From Chloroflexota bacterium (lineage in GTDB: Bacteria; Chloroflexota; Dormibacteria; Dormibacterales; Dormibacteraceae), in assembly GCA_005880695.1 (NCBI GenBank), contig VBGR01000052.1, positions 1 to 39,594 of the forward strand: a stretch of 39,594 nucleotides of DNA. Reading direction: 5' to 3'. Positions 7,691-15,087 of the stretch are shown here, one piece after another; the first letter of the stretch is position 1; the number at the start of each line of letters is the position of its first letter. A program made the position numbers and the translations under genes. The notes below the pieces were generated by a model. That model saw nothing but the letters and a program-made list of their open reading frames with translations. It made no database searches and was not told where the DNA came from.

Positions 7691-8671
7691 GTGGACGAAT
7701 CCGTAGTCGCCGTCGCGCCCGCCCCGGGCGAGCTGGAGCAGCATCGCCGGGAGCTGACGGCGTACTGCTACCGCATGCTGGGCTCCCCGTTCGACGCCGA
7801 GGACGCGGTCCAGGAGAGCTTCGTGCGGGCGTGGCGCAGCAGGGACGGCTTCCAGGGCCGGTCATCGCTGCGCTCTTGGCTCTACAGGATCGCAACCAAC
7901 GTCTGCCTCGACATGGTCAAGAGCCGGGAGCGGCGGGCGCGGCCGATGGATCTCGGTCCGGCGCGTGAGCCGCTGGCCTCGAACCTGAACACAAGGTCCG
8001 AGGCGACCTGGATCGAGCCGATTCCCGAGACCTTGATCGCGCCCGAAGGGGACCCGGCCGACGTTGCCATCGCCCGCGAAGCAGTGAGGCTCGCGTTTGT
8101 CGCGGCCCTCCAGCACCTGCCCTCGCGGCAGCGAGCCGTCTTGATCCTCCGCGAGGTGCTTCGCTGGGAGGCGACCGAGGTCGCCGAGCTACTCGACACT
8201 TCCGTGGCTTCGGTCAACAGCGCGTTGCAGCGGGCGCGGGCCACGCTGGCAAGCCGGAACCTCAGCTCCGAAGATGCGCCTCGGACGTTGAAGGAAGCGG
8301 ACCGCGCCCTCCTCGAGCGCTACGTCGCCGCCTTCGAGGGCTATGACATCGAAGCGCTGACGTCCCTCATCCAGAAAGACGCGATCCAGTCGATGCCGCC
8401 CTACGACATGTGGCTGCGCGGCCGCGACGACATCCTCGCCTGGTGGCTCGGGCCGGGCATCGGCTGCCGCGGCTCGCGAGTGATTCCGGTTGGCCTGGCC
8501 AATGGGTCGCCGGCCTTCGGACAGTACAAGCCCAGTCCGCAGGGAGGCTACGAGCCCTGGTCCCTGCAGGTGATCGAGATCGAAGGCGGCGCGATCTCAG
8601 AGCTCACTTTCTTCCTCGACACTGAGCGGCTGTTCCCCCTCTTCGGCCTGCCGCCCAGACTCGACTCCTAG
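7691..8671 (+). CDS. ECF sigma factor with SnoaL-like C-terminal domain (SigG/TIGR02960-like)
   Basis: The 326-residue protein is an extracytoplasmic-function sigma factor. Region 2 spans about residues 15-78 (AYCYRMLGSPFDAEDAVQES, SLRSWLYRIATNVCLDMVKS). Region 4 is at about 140-185 (LPSRQRAVLILREVLRW, SVASVNSALQRARATL). The last 120 residues form a SnoaL/NTF2-like domain (ERYVAAFEGYDIEALTSLI). This architecture is the SigG-like group, where the extra domain is thought to control activity in place of an anti-sigma factor. GTG is the start. Its 3' end overlaps, on the other strand, the small STAS-like gene at 8597-8848 by 75 bases. Nearby DHA2 exporter and monooxygenase genes could be targets, but no promoter motif ties them to it. 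Confidence 0.88.
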   Translation: MDESVVAVAPAPGELEQHRRELTAYCYRMLGSPFDAEDAVQESFVRAWRSRDGFQGRSSLRSWLYRIATNVCLDMVKSRERRARPMDLGPAREPLASNLNTRSEATWIEPIPETLIAPEGDPADVAIAREAVRLAFVAALQHLPSRQRAVLILREVLRWEATEVAELLDTSVASVNSALQRARATLASRNLSSEDAPRTLKEADRALLERYVAAFEGYDIEALTSLIQKDAIQSMPPYDMWLRGRDDILAWWLGPGIGCRGSRVIPVGLANGSPAFGQYKPSPQGGYEPWSLQVIEIEGGAISELTFFLDTERLFPLFGLPPRLDS

Positions 8672-8848
8672 GGCTGCCGCCAGCCCCGCGAACAAGATCA
8701 GCTCGAGCAGCCTCGGTTGGGCAGCCACGAGCTCGAGACCGCACCCCTGCCTGCGGACCAGCAGCTGCAGTCGGGCCAGGCGGTCGATCGTGGCCAGCCC
8801 GGGCGCCTGGAGGAGGGCGCAGTCGAGGCTGACCTTCCGGTTCGCCAT
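8597..8848 (-). CDS. Small STAS-like protein overlapping the sigma factor gene
   Basis: The 83-residue frame encodes a short STAS-like pattern: a strand (KVSLDCALLQ), then helix and strand ATIDRLARLQLLVRRQGCGL and LELVAAQPRLLELILFAGLA. STAS domains act as anti-anti-sigma or regulatory modules. The last 25 residues (from about SGRQAEEGEQPLSVEEESEL) lie antisense to the end of the sigma factor frame. From memory, small STAS-like proteins with similar acidic ends are often annotated opposite SigG-type sigma genes, so the overlap may be conserved, but this needs a database check. The ATG at 8848 has a weak AGG upstream. It could instead be a fortuitous frame. Confidence 0.5.
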   Translation of the reverse strand: MANRKVSLDCALLQAPGLATIDRLARLQLLVRRQGCGLELVAAQPRLLELILFAGLAAALGVESGRQAEEGEQPLSVEEESEL

Positions 8849-8984
8849 ACGGGTTAGACCTGGTCAGATCCGGAAACTCATCGCCCCAACCTCGCGGTCC
8901 GCAAGGTAAGACCGATTTCAACTCCGCCGGAATCCTGGGCAGCGGAAACCGATTAATTCTCGACATGGGCGCGGTCTTAGGGGC

Positions 8985-10421
8985 ATGAACAACACACGTT
9001 GGCTCTCGCTGATCGTCCTCTGCACAGGCTTCCTTCTGATCGTCGTCGACATGACGATCGTCAACGTGGCGCTGCCTTCCATCCAGCGGGACCTCGGCTT
9101 CTCGCAGGCCGGCCTGGCCTGGGTCATCAACGCCTACCTGATTGCCTTTGGCGGCCTGCTACTGCTCGCCGGCCGGCTGGGCGACCTGTTCGGGCGCAAG
9201 CGCGTCTTCCTGGTCGGCCTGGCCATCTTCACCGGCGCTTCGCTGCTCTGTGGACTTTCCTTCAACCAGCCGATGTTGATCGCCGCCCGCTTCCTTCAAG
9301 GCATCGGCGGCGCCGTCAGCTCGGCAGTGATCCTGGCCATGATCGTCACGCTCTTCCCGAAGCCTGACGAGCAGGCCAGAGCCTTCGGCGTATTCAGCTT
9401 CATCGCCTCCGCTGGAGCCGCGGTGGGCCTGCTCGCCGGAGGGCTGATCACCCAGAGCGTGAGCTGGCACTGGATCTTCTTCGTGAACCTGCCCGTCGGG
9501 CTGGTGACTGCCGTGCTGGCCGTGCGCCTCCTGGCTGCCGACCCGGGAATCGGCGTCGGCAAGGGTGCCGACGTTCTCGGCGCCGTCCTGGTCACGGTGG
9601 CCCTGATGCTCGGCGTCTACACCATCATCCAGTCCTCGGACTACGGACTCGGTTCGCTCCGCACGCTCTCCCTCGGCGCCGTCTCCGTCGGGCTTCTGGC
9701 CGCTTTCGTCTGGCGGCAAGCGGTGGTCCGCAATCCGATCCTGCCGCTCCGGCTGTTCGCCTCGCGGCGGGTCTCGGCATCGAACGTCGTGCAGGCGCTG
9801 ATGTCGGCCGCCTTCCTCGGCTTCTTCTTTCTGGGGTCATTGGACCTGCAGCGGGTGCTCCACTACAGTCCGCTGGCGATCGGCCTCGCGTTTCTGCCGG
9901 TGGCCATCGTGATGGGGCTCTTCTCGATCCGCTTCTCGGCGCTGCTGATCAACCGCTTCGGTCCCAACGCCGTGCTCGCTGCGGGCCAGGCGGTGATTGT
10001 TGTAGCGCTGGCCCTGCTGGGATTCGGCCCGACCGGCCCCGACTACGCGCTGAACCTGCTGGTTCCGTTGGCCCTCCTCGGTCTGGGAGGCGGCCTCTCT
10101 TTCCCATCGCTGGCGATCATCGCGATGTCCGAGACCGACCCCAGCGAAGCCGGGCTGGCGTCGGGACTCCTGAACACCAGCGGCCAGGTCGGCGGCGCCT
10201 TCGGGCTCGCCGTTCTCGCGACCCTCGCCGGGGCGCGGGCCCAGGCGCTCGTCCAGGACGGAGTTTCGAGCGCCGCCGCGCTAGCCGGCGGCTACCACCT
10301 GGCATGGCTGGTCGGAGCCGGCACGGTGGTCATCACCTTGGCGCTGGCTGTGTCCGTCCTCCGCGGCCGGCCCTTGATGGCCGCCGAAGCGGAGTCCGTC
10401 GACGACGAGGAGGCCGCCTAG
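8985..10421 (+). CDS. DHA2-family MFS drug exporter, 14 TM segments
   Basis: The 478-residue protein is a major facilitator of the EmrB/QacA (DHA2) type, a proton-driven exporter of drugs or other hydrophobic compounds in the cytoplasmic membrane. The first helix carries VVDMTIVNVALPSIQRDLGF, the DHA2 signature. Motif A is GRLGDLFGRKRVF. The antiporter segment and 14 hydrophobic spans fit the length. No membrane fusion protein or TetR regulator lies beside it. The 136-base upstream gap holds no clear promoter. The ATG at 8985 has only AGGGG close upstream. Its substrate is unknown. Confidence 0.88.
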   Translation: MNNTRWLSLIVLCTGFLLIVVDMTIVNVALPSIQRDLGFSQAGLAWVINAYLIAFGGLLLLAGRLGDLFGRKRVFLVGLAIFTGASLLCGLSFNQPMLIAARFLQGIGGAVSSAVILAMIVTLFPKPDEQARAFGVFSFIASAGAAVGLLAGGLITQSVSWHWIFFVNLPVGLVTAVLAVRLLAADPGIGVGKGADVLGAVLVTVALMLGVYTIIQSSDYGLGSLRTLSLGAVSVGLLAAFVWRQAVVRNPILPLRLFASRRVSASNVVQALMSAAFLGFFFLGSLDLQRVLHYSPLAIGLAFLPVAIVMGLFSIRFSALLINRFGPNAVLAAGQAVIVVALALLGFGPTGPDYALNLLVPLALLGLGGGLSFPSLAIIAMSETDPSEAGLASGLLNTSGQVGGAFGLAVLATLAGARAQALVQDGVSSAAALAGGYHLAWLVGAGTVVITLALAVSVLRGRPLMAAEAESVDDEEAA

Positions 10422-10429
10422 GCGCGTTG

Positions 10430-10459
10430 TTGACACCGGCCAGGGCCTTCTGAGAGATT
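10430..10459 (+). promoter_or_regulatory. Weak candidate promoter for the DUF1835 gene
   Basis: A perfect TTGACA at 10430-10435 lies just after the exporter stop. Seventeen to eighteen bases on, the possible -10 is only AGAGAT or GAGATT, which is poor. The 193-base gap before the DUF1835 gene otherwise shows nothing. Confidence 0.22.
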
Positions 10460-10614
10460 GATGACGGCGGGAGTCCGCGCCAAACCTCTGAGATCCACCC
10501 CAGCCGGATCCTCGAGAGGCAAAGGGGCCGCCTGGTCTCGGACCTACGAGGATGCGCCCCGACCTGTGGGCGACGCTGCTGGGGAGTGCGCGGCCACAGG
10601 GTTCGAGGGATGCC

Positions 10615-11682
10615 ATGACGACGAACGCGCGGCTCAAAAAGAACATTCGCGCCCGGATGGCTCGTACAGGCGAGTCCTACACTTCGGCCCGAGCGAAGCT
10701 AAAGGCCTCTTCCGCCGCGGCCAGCGGCCTGCTGCACATCACCAACGGCGATTCCGCGGCGGGCTCATTGAGGGAGGCGCTCAGCACCTACGTTCTGCCC
10801 TGGCGGGACGTGCTCAACGTGGGTCCGGTGCCGGCGCTTCCGGCGGCCCAGCTGAGGCTGGCGCGGGCTCGCTTCCTGGCCGAGCGGTATGGACAGACAG
10901 TCAGCGCGGTAGGTGCCGAGCTTCGTGATAGGGACCGGACTCTGCTCGGACATAGAGGCCGGTACATGCTCTGGTTTGACGCCGACCTCTACGACCAGCT
11001 CCAACTGATCCAGATCCTGGCCGCTCTCCGGCTCAACGGTATTGCCGCCGGCTCGATAAGGCTCATCAATCCGGGCGAGATGATCGGTCGGGCGCACTTC
11101 GGAGGCCTGGGCGAGCTGCCGCCGGCTGAGCTGGCGGAACTGGTCTCGGACGCCGTCACGCTGGTTTCGGGCACGCTGGAGCTCGCCGCTCGAGCCTGGT
11201 CCGCCTTCCGGGCTCCCGATCCGTCGGGCCTTGTCGCGATCGCCGGCACCGCCGACGCGCAGCTCCGGTTTCTCGGAGAGGCGTTCGTGCGGCTGCTGCA
11301 GGAATACCCGAGCCTCTCGGATGGCCTGTCACTCACCGAGCGCCGCGCGCTGCTGGCGGTTGCCGGCGGGGCCAAGACGGCCGGAGCGGCCTTCAAGTGG
11401 GTGTGGGCGCGCGAGCGCAGACCCTTTATCGGCGATATCCAGTTCCTGGACACGCTGGGCGACCTGGCGGCCGGACCCGAACCCCTGCTGAAGCTGGTGC
11501 CGCCCGCCTCCAGGCCGGCCGTCTCAACGGAGGTCGCGCTGACCGGGGCCGGCAGGCGAGTTTTGAAGAGTTCCGACAGGTATGCCGGAAAGGATCGCTG
11601 GATCGGCGGCGTTCACCTTGCCCCCGGATCGCCTTCCTGGCGTTACGACGACCGGCTCGAGACGCTGGTCGCGACCCAGTGA
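10615..11682 (+). CDS. DUF1835-domain protein
   Basis: The 355-residue protein opens with a basic helix (MTTNARLKKNIRARMARTGE, then SYTSARAKLK), a segment also seen at the start of other small DNA- or nucleotide-related proteins. The DUF1835 core follows: LLHITNGDSAAGSLREAL, LPWRDVLNVGPVP and the acidic LWFDADLYDQLQLIQIL. The later part (AFKWVWARERRPFIGDIQFL) matches the usual C-terminal region. The function of DUF1835 proteins is not established. I use the ATG at 10615, six bases after GAGGG, not an upstream in-frame ATG at 10552 with no ribosome site. Confidence 0.75.
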   Translation: MTTNARLKKNIRARMARTGESYTSARAKLKASSAAASGLLHITNGDSAAGSLREALSTYVLPWRDVLNVGPVPALPAAQLRLARARFLAERYGQTVSAVGAELRDRDRTLLGHRGRYMLWFDADLYDQLQLIQILAALRLNGIAAGSIRLINPGEMIGRAHFGGLGELPPAELAELVSDAVTLVSGTLELAARAWSAFRAPDPSGLVAIAGTADAQLRFLGEAFVRLLQEYPSLSDGLSLTERRALLAVAGGAKTAGAAFKWVWARERRPFIGDIQFLDTLGDLAAGPEPLLKLVPPASRPAVSTEVALTGAGRRVLKSSDRYAGKDRWIGGVHLAPGSPSWRYDDRLETLVATQ

Positions 11683-11694
11683 GACGGCATTCTC

Positions 11695-12024
11695 TTAGCG
11701 CCGCCCGATTAGGCCTCGTGGCATTAGAAGACCGATCACACCACCTGCGACCGCGGGTATGGCGAACAGCGCCACCAGCAGCAATCCGTGCTCGGACCGG
11801 GGGGTGTTCACCAAGAACGGGAGCTTGGTCACGACCACGAGGACGGTGATGACGAAGCCAACGGCGAGCCCGGCGACCGTTCCGATCAGTCCCCTGGAGT
11901 AGGCGGGCAGGGGGGTAGTCCTACGCGAGTCCGCTGCCGACTCCAGTCGCAGCGTCCTGAGAGGGGCCGGCCTTCCATGCGAATTCAGCTGCCGCCACTG
12001 CACGGTCAGGACCAAGTCCTGCAA
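11695..12024 (-). CDS. Small two-TM membrane protein, third gene of the repeat-protein operon
   Basis: The frame gives up to 109 residues. The second half holds two membrane spans (GLIGTVAGLAVGFVITVLVV and LLLVALFAIPAVAGGVIGLL) separated by a short polar loop and ending in basic RGLIGRR. No family is recognised. The start is uncertain: TTG at 12024 overlaps the repeat protein gene by 104 bases and GTG at 12003 by 83 bases, and there is no clear start after the 11921 stop. The membrane segments lie wholly beyond that overlap, which supports a real gene. It is likely co-transcribed with the two upstream genes. Confidence 0.55.
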   Translation of the reverse strand: MQDLVLTVQWRQLNSHGRPAPLRTLRLESAADSRRTTPLPAYSRGLIGTVAGLAVGFVITVLVVVTKLPFLVNTPRSEHGLLLVALFAIPAVAGGVIGLLMPRGLIGRR

Positions 12025-13921
12025 CGATTGCCGTCGTCGCCGCGGTGGCTGCCAGATCTCCTCGCACTGGGTCGCGACCGAGATGGCCTTCGACCCACGC
12101 CAGCCACTCTCGATGGATGACTACTAGCTCTTGCCCGGTCCGGCTCGAGGATCGCCGGTGGGCGTGGGAGCGGGGTGCGGCACGTGCATGCTGGCGCGGA
12201 GCGCCGGCCGGGCGCGAGCGCAGTGCGGGCGCAGCTCGTTGCTCGACGAAGGGAAGAGCCGGCCGGCCGAAGAAGTAGCGGACTCCATTTCGCGCCTCGT
12301 GGATTGCCAGCCGCACATTGATGCGAGCGGTGCGTAAGGAGCCGCGCACGGTCCTCGCGGCGGTGACGACTGCCGCCTTCACGACATCGGTCCCCGCACG
12401 CCACGCCACCCGCAGGGGGCCAATCACAGCCACAACCGCTTGGCGCGCATACCTCAACGCGGTGGCAAGGACCAAGGCCGCACGGTGTAAAGCGGCTCGA
12501 ATAGGCCGCCAGGCGAGTTGTGCGGCAGCGGCAATCACGTGTGCCAGATAGCGCAGCGCCTGTAGGGCAAGCCGAAGCGACGTAGCAAGAGTCCACCGGA
12601 TTGAGCCCAGGAACCAGCGAACCGGCCGCCAGGCCACTTTGGCGGCAGCGGCGGTCAGGTGTCCTAGGTAGCGCAGCGCCTCCAGAGCGAGCCGGAGTGA
12701 CGTGGACAGGATCGAATGGAACAAGCTCAAGAGCCACCGCAAAGGCTGCCAGGCCAGTTGGGCCGCGGCGGCGATCAGATGCGACATGTAGCGCACCGCC
12801 TGCCAGGCGAGCTGGGCGGCAGCGGCGATCAGATGTGATAGGTAGCGCACCGCCTGGACGGCGAGCCGGCGTGACGCGGACAGGATCGACCCAACCAGCC
12901 TCAGGGCCCAGCGGAGGGGCCGCCACGCCGCTTGCGCGGCCAGAGCGATCAGATATCCCACGGAGCTCAATATCTGCAGCAAACGCGTAGCTGCGACGGC
13001 TAGAAGCGAGGCGATGTGACCGATGAGTACGTGAACAGGCTGCCAGACGCGTCGCGCAGCGGCAGCTATCGCACGCGCGTCAAAGATCAAAACACTGCGC
13101 GCGGCGAGCACGGCCCGAGTTACTACATCGACCGCTCGTCCGGCGGCCTCTGCAAGCAGCGAAGTGACGACCACGATCAAGTTGCGAGCGGCCACGATTA
13201 CCCTGCCGACAGCGCGCCACGAGGGACCCAATATCCGATCCACAAACCAACGCCCCGCCGCTCGAAGCGCGAGCGCGACCGCCAGAATCAATCCCCGGAT
13301 CGCGAGAACCAGGCGCCAACCCAATGCCGCGATCGCTCGCGCGGCGAGCCGTAGCGGCAATAGGATCCTCGTTCCGATCGCCTTCAAGGTCAGCCAGATT
13401 AGCCTCACAGCGGTGCGCAGGAGAACGCCGGCTCGCAACAGCAACGCAACCATGGCTCGTGCGACCAGTCGGAGCGGCACGACCAGGCGTGCCCACACCC
13501 CGCGGATTGTCACCACCGCCCCTCTTGCCAGCATTCGTAAGAGGGTCCAGGTACGGACGATGATCGGAAATGCGATCCGGGCCATAAGATCCGCTGTCCG
13601 GACGATTCCCCGGACCACCTGTCGCAGCTCGACGATCATTCGCCGGCCGATAAGCCGCGCGAAAGCCGTGCACCAACCCGCGACTGTCCGAGCGCCGATT
13701 GCGAGCCACTGGAGAAACGTTCCGAGGCGCTTAACAGTCCAGCGCCCCAATGCTCGGAGCTCCTTAGCCATCCACACGCCGGCGACGCCAAGCCCGTGCC
13801 GGATGGCCCCAGCAGCCTCCCAGGCAGCGACGAATGGCATGAGTGGGATGGCAATGGCCAGGGTAAGAGCGCTGGTCGGGCCGCCCTCCCTCACGGGCTG
13901 GCGTGTGCGGCGTGCAGTCAT
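11921..13921 (-). CDS. Arg/Trp-rich 40-residue-repeat amphipathic protein, unknown function
   Basis: This 666-residue protein matches no family I know. From about residue 104 to 540 it is a nearly unbroken series of helices rich in Arg, Ala, Leu, Val and Trp, with only a handful of acidic residues. Clear repeats with a 40-residue period occupy 332-505, each starting AW(R/Q)P(L/V/I)R. An older-looking pair lies at 145 and 185 (RLVVPLRLVARAMVALL against RILLPLRLAARAIAALG). Residues 18-40 are more hydrophobic and may anchor it. After a basic low-complexity stretch (565-595), residues 600-650 form a separate small domain (REWLAWVEGHLGRDPVRGDL). The gene starts at ATG 13921, overlapping the upstream stop as ATGA. 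Third codon positions are GC-rich, as expected for real coding. A membrane- or lipid-coating role is inference. Confidence 0.72.
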   Translation of the reverse strand: MTARRTRQPVREGGPTSALTLAIAIPLMPFVAAWEAAGAIRHGLGVAGVWMAKELRALGRWTVKRLGTFLQWLAIGARTVAGWCTAFARLIGRRMIVELRQVVRGIVRTADLMARIAFPIIVRTWTLLRMLARGAVVTIRGVWARLVVPLRLVARAMVALLLRAGVLLRTAVRLIWLTLKAIGTRILLPLRLAARAIAALGWRLVLAIRGLILAVALALRAAGRWFVDRILGPSWRAVGRVIVAARNLIVVVTSLLAEAAGRAVDVVTRAVLAARSVLIFDARAIAAAARRVWQPVHVLIGHIASLLAVAATRLLQILSSVGYLIALAAQAAWRPLRWALRLVGSILSASRRLAVQAVRYLSHLIAAAAQLAWQAVRYMSHLIAAAAQLAWQPLRWLLSLFHSILSTSLRLALEALRYLGHLTAAAAKVAWRPVRWFLGSIRWTLATSLRLALQALRYLAHVIAAAAQLAWRPIRAALHRAALVLATALRYARQAVVAVIGPLRVAWRAGTDVVKAAVVTAARTVRGSLRTARINVRLAIHEARNGVRYFFGRPALPFVEQRAAPALRSRPAGAPRQHARAAPRSHAHRRSSSRTGQELVVIHREWLAWVEGHLGRDPVRGDLAATAATTAIVAGLGPDRAVAAAEFAWKAGPSQDAATGVGSGLA
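12515..12928 (-). repeat. 120-bp tandem coding repeats (40-residue units) in the repeat protein
   Basis: In protein terms the units are residues 332-371, a shortened 18-residue unit at 372-389, then 390-429 and 430-469, followed by a more diverged unit at 470-505. Each ends with a near-constant (H/Y)(L/V)(I/T)AAAA(Q/K)(L/V). The short unit repeats only the AW...RY.SHLIAAAAQL part, and its DNA is almost identical to the preceding unit's end, pointing to recent unequal recombination. The repeats are in frame throughout. Confidence 0.85.
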
Positions 13922-14652
13922 CTCGGCTTGGTCCCGCGGATGCTTGAGATACGGTCCAGCGAGCTCATTCCTGTTCTCTTCTCGAACTCAGTCAGCGCTT
14001 CAACCGCCGCGTCGCGGATGTGGTCCTCCGCCACGCCATCAGAGGCGACGCTTCCGTGGGCCTGTTCGAGTGACCGCGCCAGCCCTTCCACGGCGATCGC
14101 ACGCCTGGCCACGTACTCAGACTCGGCGGCTCCGCGCGGCGGTCTCCCCTTCAACAAGACAGCCACCTCCTGAAGCGCCTGCGCAGAGGCCTCGAGTGCG
14201 TCTGCCGCTGCCGGCTCTTGACCTCCATCTGCAATCTGCTGGATCTTCGTGTAGGCGACTGCCAAACGCCGAGCGGTCGCGTCGGTCAAGTTGAGGGGAT
14301 CGCCCTGTTTCAGTATCGAAGCGAGCCTCTGAGTAGATCGCGACCGCATAGCCATCCGCCAGAGGCTCCGGACGGGAAGGGCCAAACCCAACACAACCGA
14401 CAGACCGCCGACCCAGACCAACCAACCGCCACCCGAGAGGACCTCAGCGATGATGATCAGTCCGACTCCGCCGACTACCAGCGAAGCGTCTACCGGACCG
14501 GGCTTCTGCTGGATCGGCTCGCCAAAGACCTCGTCGAGGCTGATGTCAAGCTCGTCGCGATCTTTGCGTTCGATCGTGGGCGGGAAGATAAGGGGGCCTG
14601 GACGGCGCGGAACGACCACCAGAGCCGGTAGCCGTAGATGCTGATCGCCCAT
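13918..14652 (-). CDS. Hypothetical two-TM membrane protein, first gene of the repeat-protein operon
   Basis: The 244-residue protein starts at ATG 14652 behind GGAGGGG; a longer frame to 14736 lacks a ribosome site. The N-terminal 50 residues are polar with a Pro-rich part. Two adjacent membrane spans follow (SLVVGGVGLIIIAEVLSGGG and WLVWVGGLSVVLGLALPV), and the C-terminal two thirds are soluble, helical and mixed in charge (EYVARRAIAVEGLARSLEQA). No family is recognised. Its stop overlaps the repeat protein start (ATGA), so the two are translationally coupled and probably act together at the membrane. Confidence 0.65.
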   Translation of the reverse strand: MGDQHLRLPALVVVPRRPGPLIFPPTIERKDRDELDISLDEVFGEPIQQKPGPVDASLVVGGVGLIIIAEVLSGGGWLVWVGGLSVVLGLALPVRSLWRMAMRSRSTQRLASILKQGDPLNLTDATARRLAVAYTKIQQIADGGQEPAAADALEASAQALQEVAVLLKGRPPRGAAESEYVARRAIAVEGLARSLEQAHGSVASDGVAEDHIRDAAVEALTEFEKRTGMSSLDRISSIRGTKPR

Positions 14653-14859
14653 CACCCCTCCAGGCGAGACGCCCGAGGAGAACCTAGCAGGTATCGGCGG
14701 TCCGTGGACCAGTTGTTTACTGGCAGAGCGCAGCACATTGTTTCGAGATAGCCCGCTGTGCGTTAACGTCCCAGCGATGATTCAACTCGGTGTGGTTCAG
14801 CGGCCAGGGCGTCCTCGCTAGCGCGGATTCCGTAGTTTCGTGTTCCCCAGCCGTCTTGA

Positions 14860-15087
14860 GTGCTGCCCACGAAGTGGGCCCTGGGCTATTCGGTCGGGCG
14901 CTTGGGCTCGCAGGATTCCACAAGCGCGTTCGGTATCGGCGGCTCCGGCGGGAGCTTCGCCAATGGCGACCACGCGAAGGGTGTTTCGTGCGCTGTGACC
15001 AAGAATCTGCTCACGCCGGACTTCAACTCCGCGACGCAGATCATCGGGGTTAACGCAGAGCTCAGCGACGGGGCGCGATCGTCTTGA
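14860..15087 (+). pseudogene. Remnant of a serine beta-lactamase-like hydrolase (C-terminal end only)
   Basis: The frame from GTG 14860 encodes 75 residues resembling the last part of class C beta-lactamase-like esterases: LGYSVGRLGS, then AFGIGGSGGSFANGDHAKGV and SCAVTKNL, comparable to the usual YGLGF...FGHGGAGG...YVTN pattern. The N-terminal domain with the SxxK and YxN catalytic motifs is absent, and an in-frame TGA lies directly upstream, so this is a 5'-truncated relic. It abuts the M23 peptidase gene stop-to-stop. The 207 bases between 14653 and 14859 show no other gene. A short intact gene is possible but less likely. Confidence 0.4.

Noticed and set aside
9159-9719. A 186-codon minus-strand frame opposite the DHA2 exporter
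   Set aside because: Low-complexity Gln/Asp/Gly-rich shadow of a clear membrane transporter.
12006-12926. A 306-codon alternative minus-strand frame inside the repeat region
   Set aside because: It is the frame-shifted shadow of the 40-residue repeats and has no start signal or domain.
12515-12928. CRISPR-like direct repeats
   Set aside because: Repeats are 120 bases, in frame with a protein, vary within units, and have no unique spacers or cas genes.
13164-14294. A 376-codon plus-strand frame opposite the repeat protein
   Set aside because: Ser/Arg/Thr-rich low-complexity translation, no ribosome site. The minus frame has GC-rich third positions and ATGA coupling with the upstream gene.
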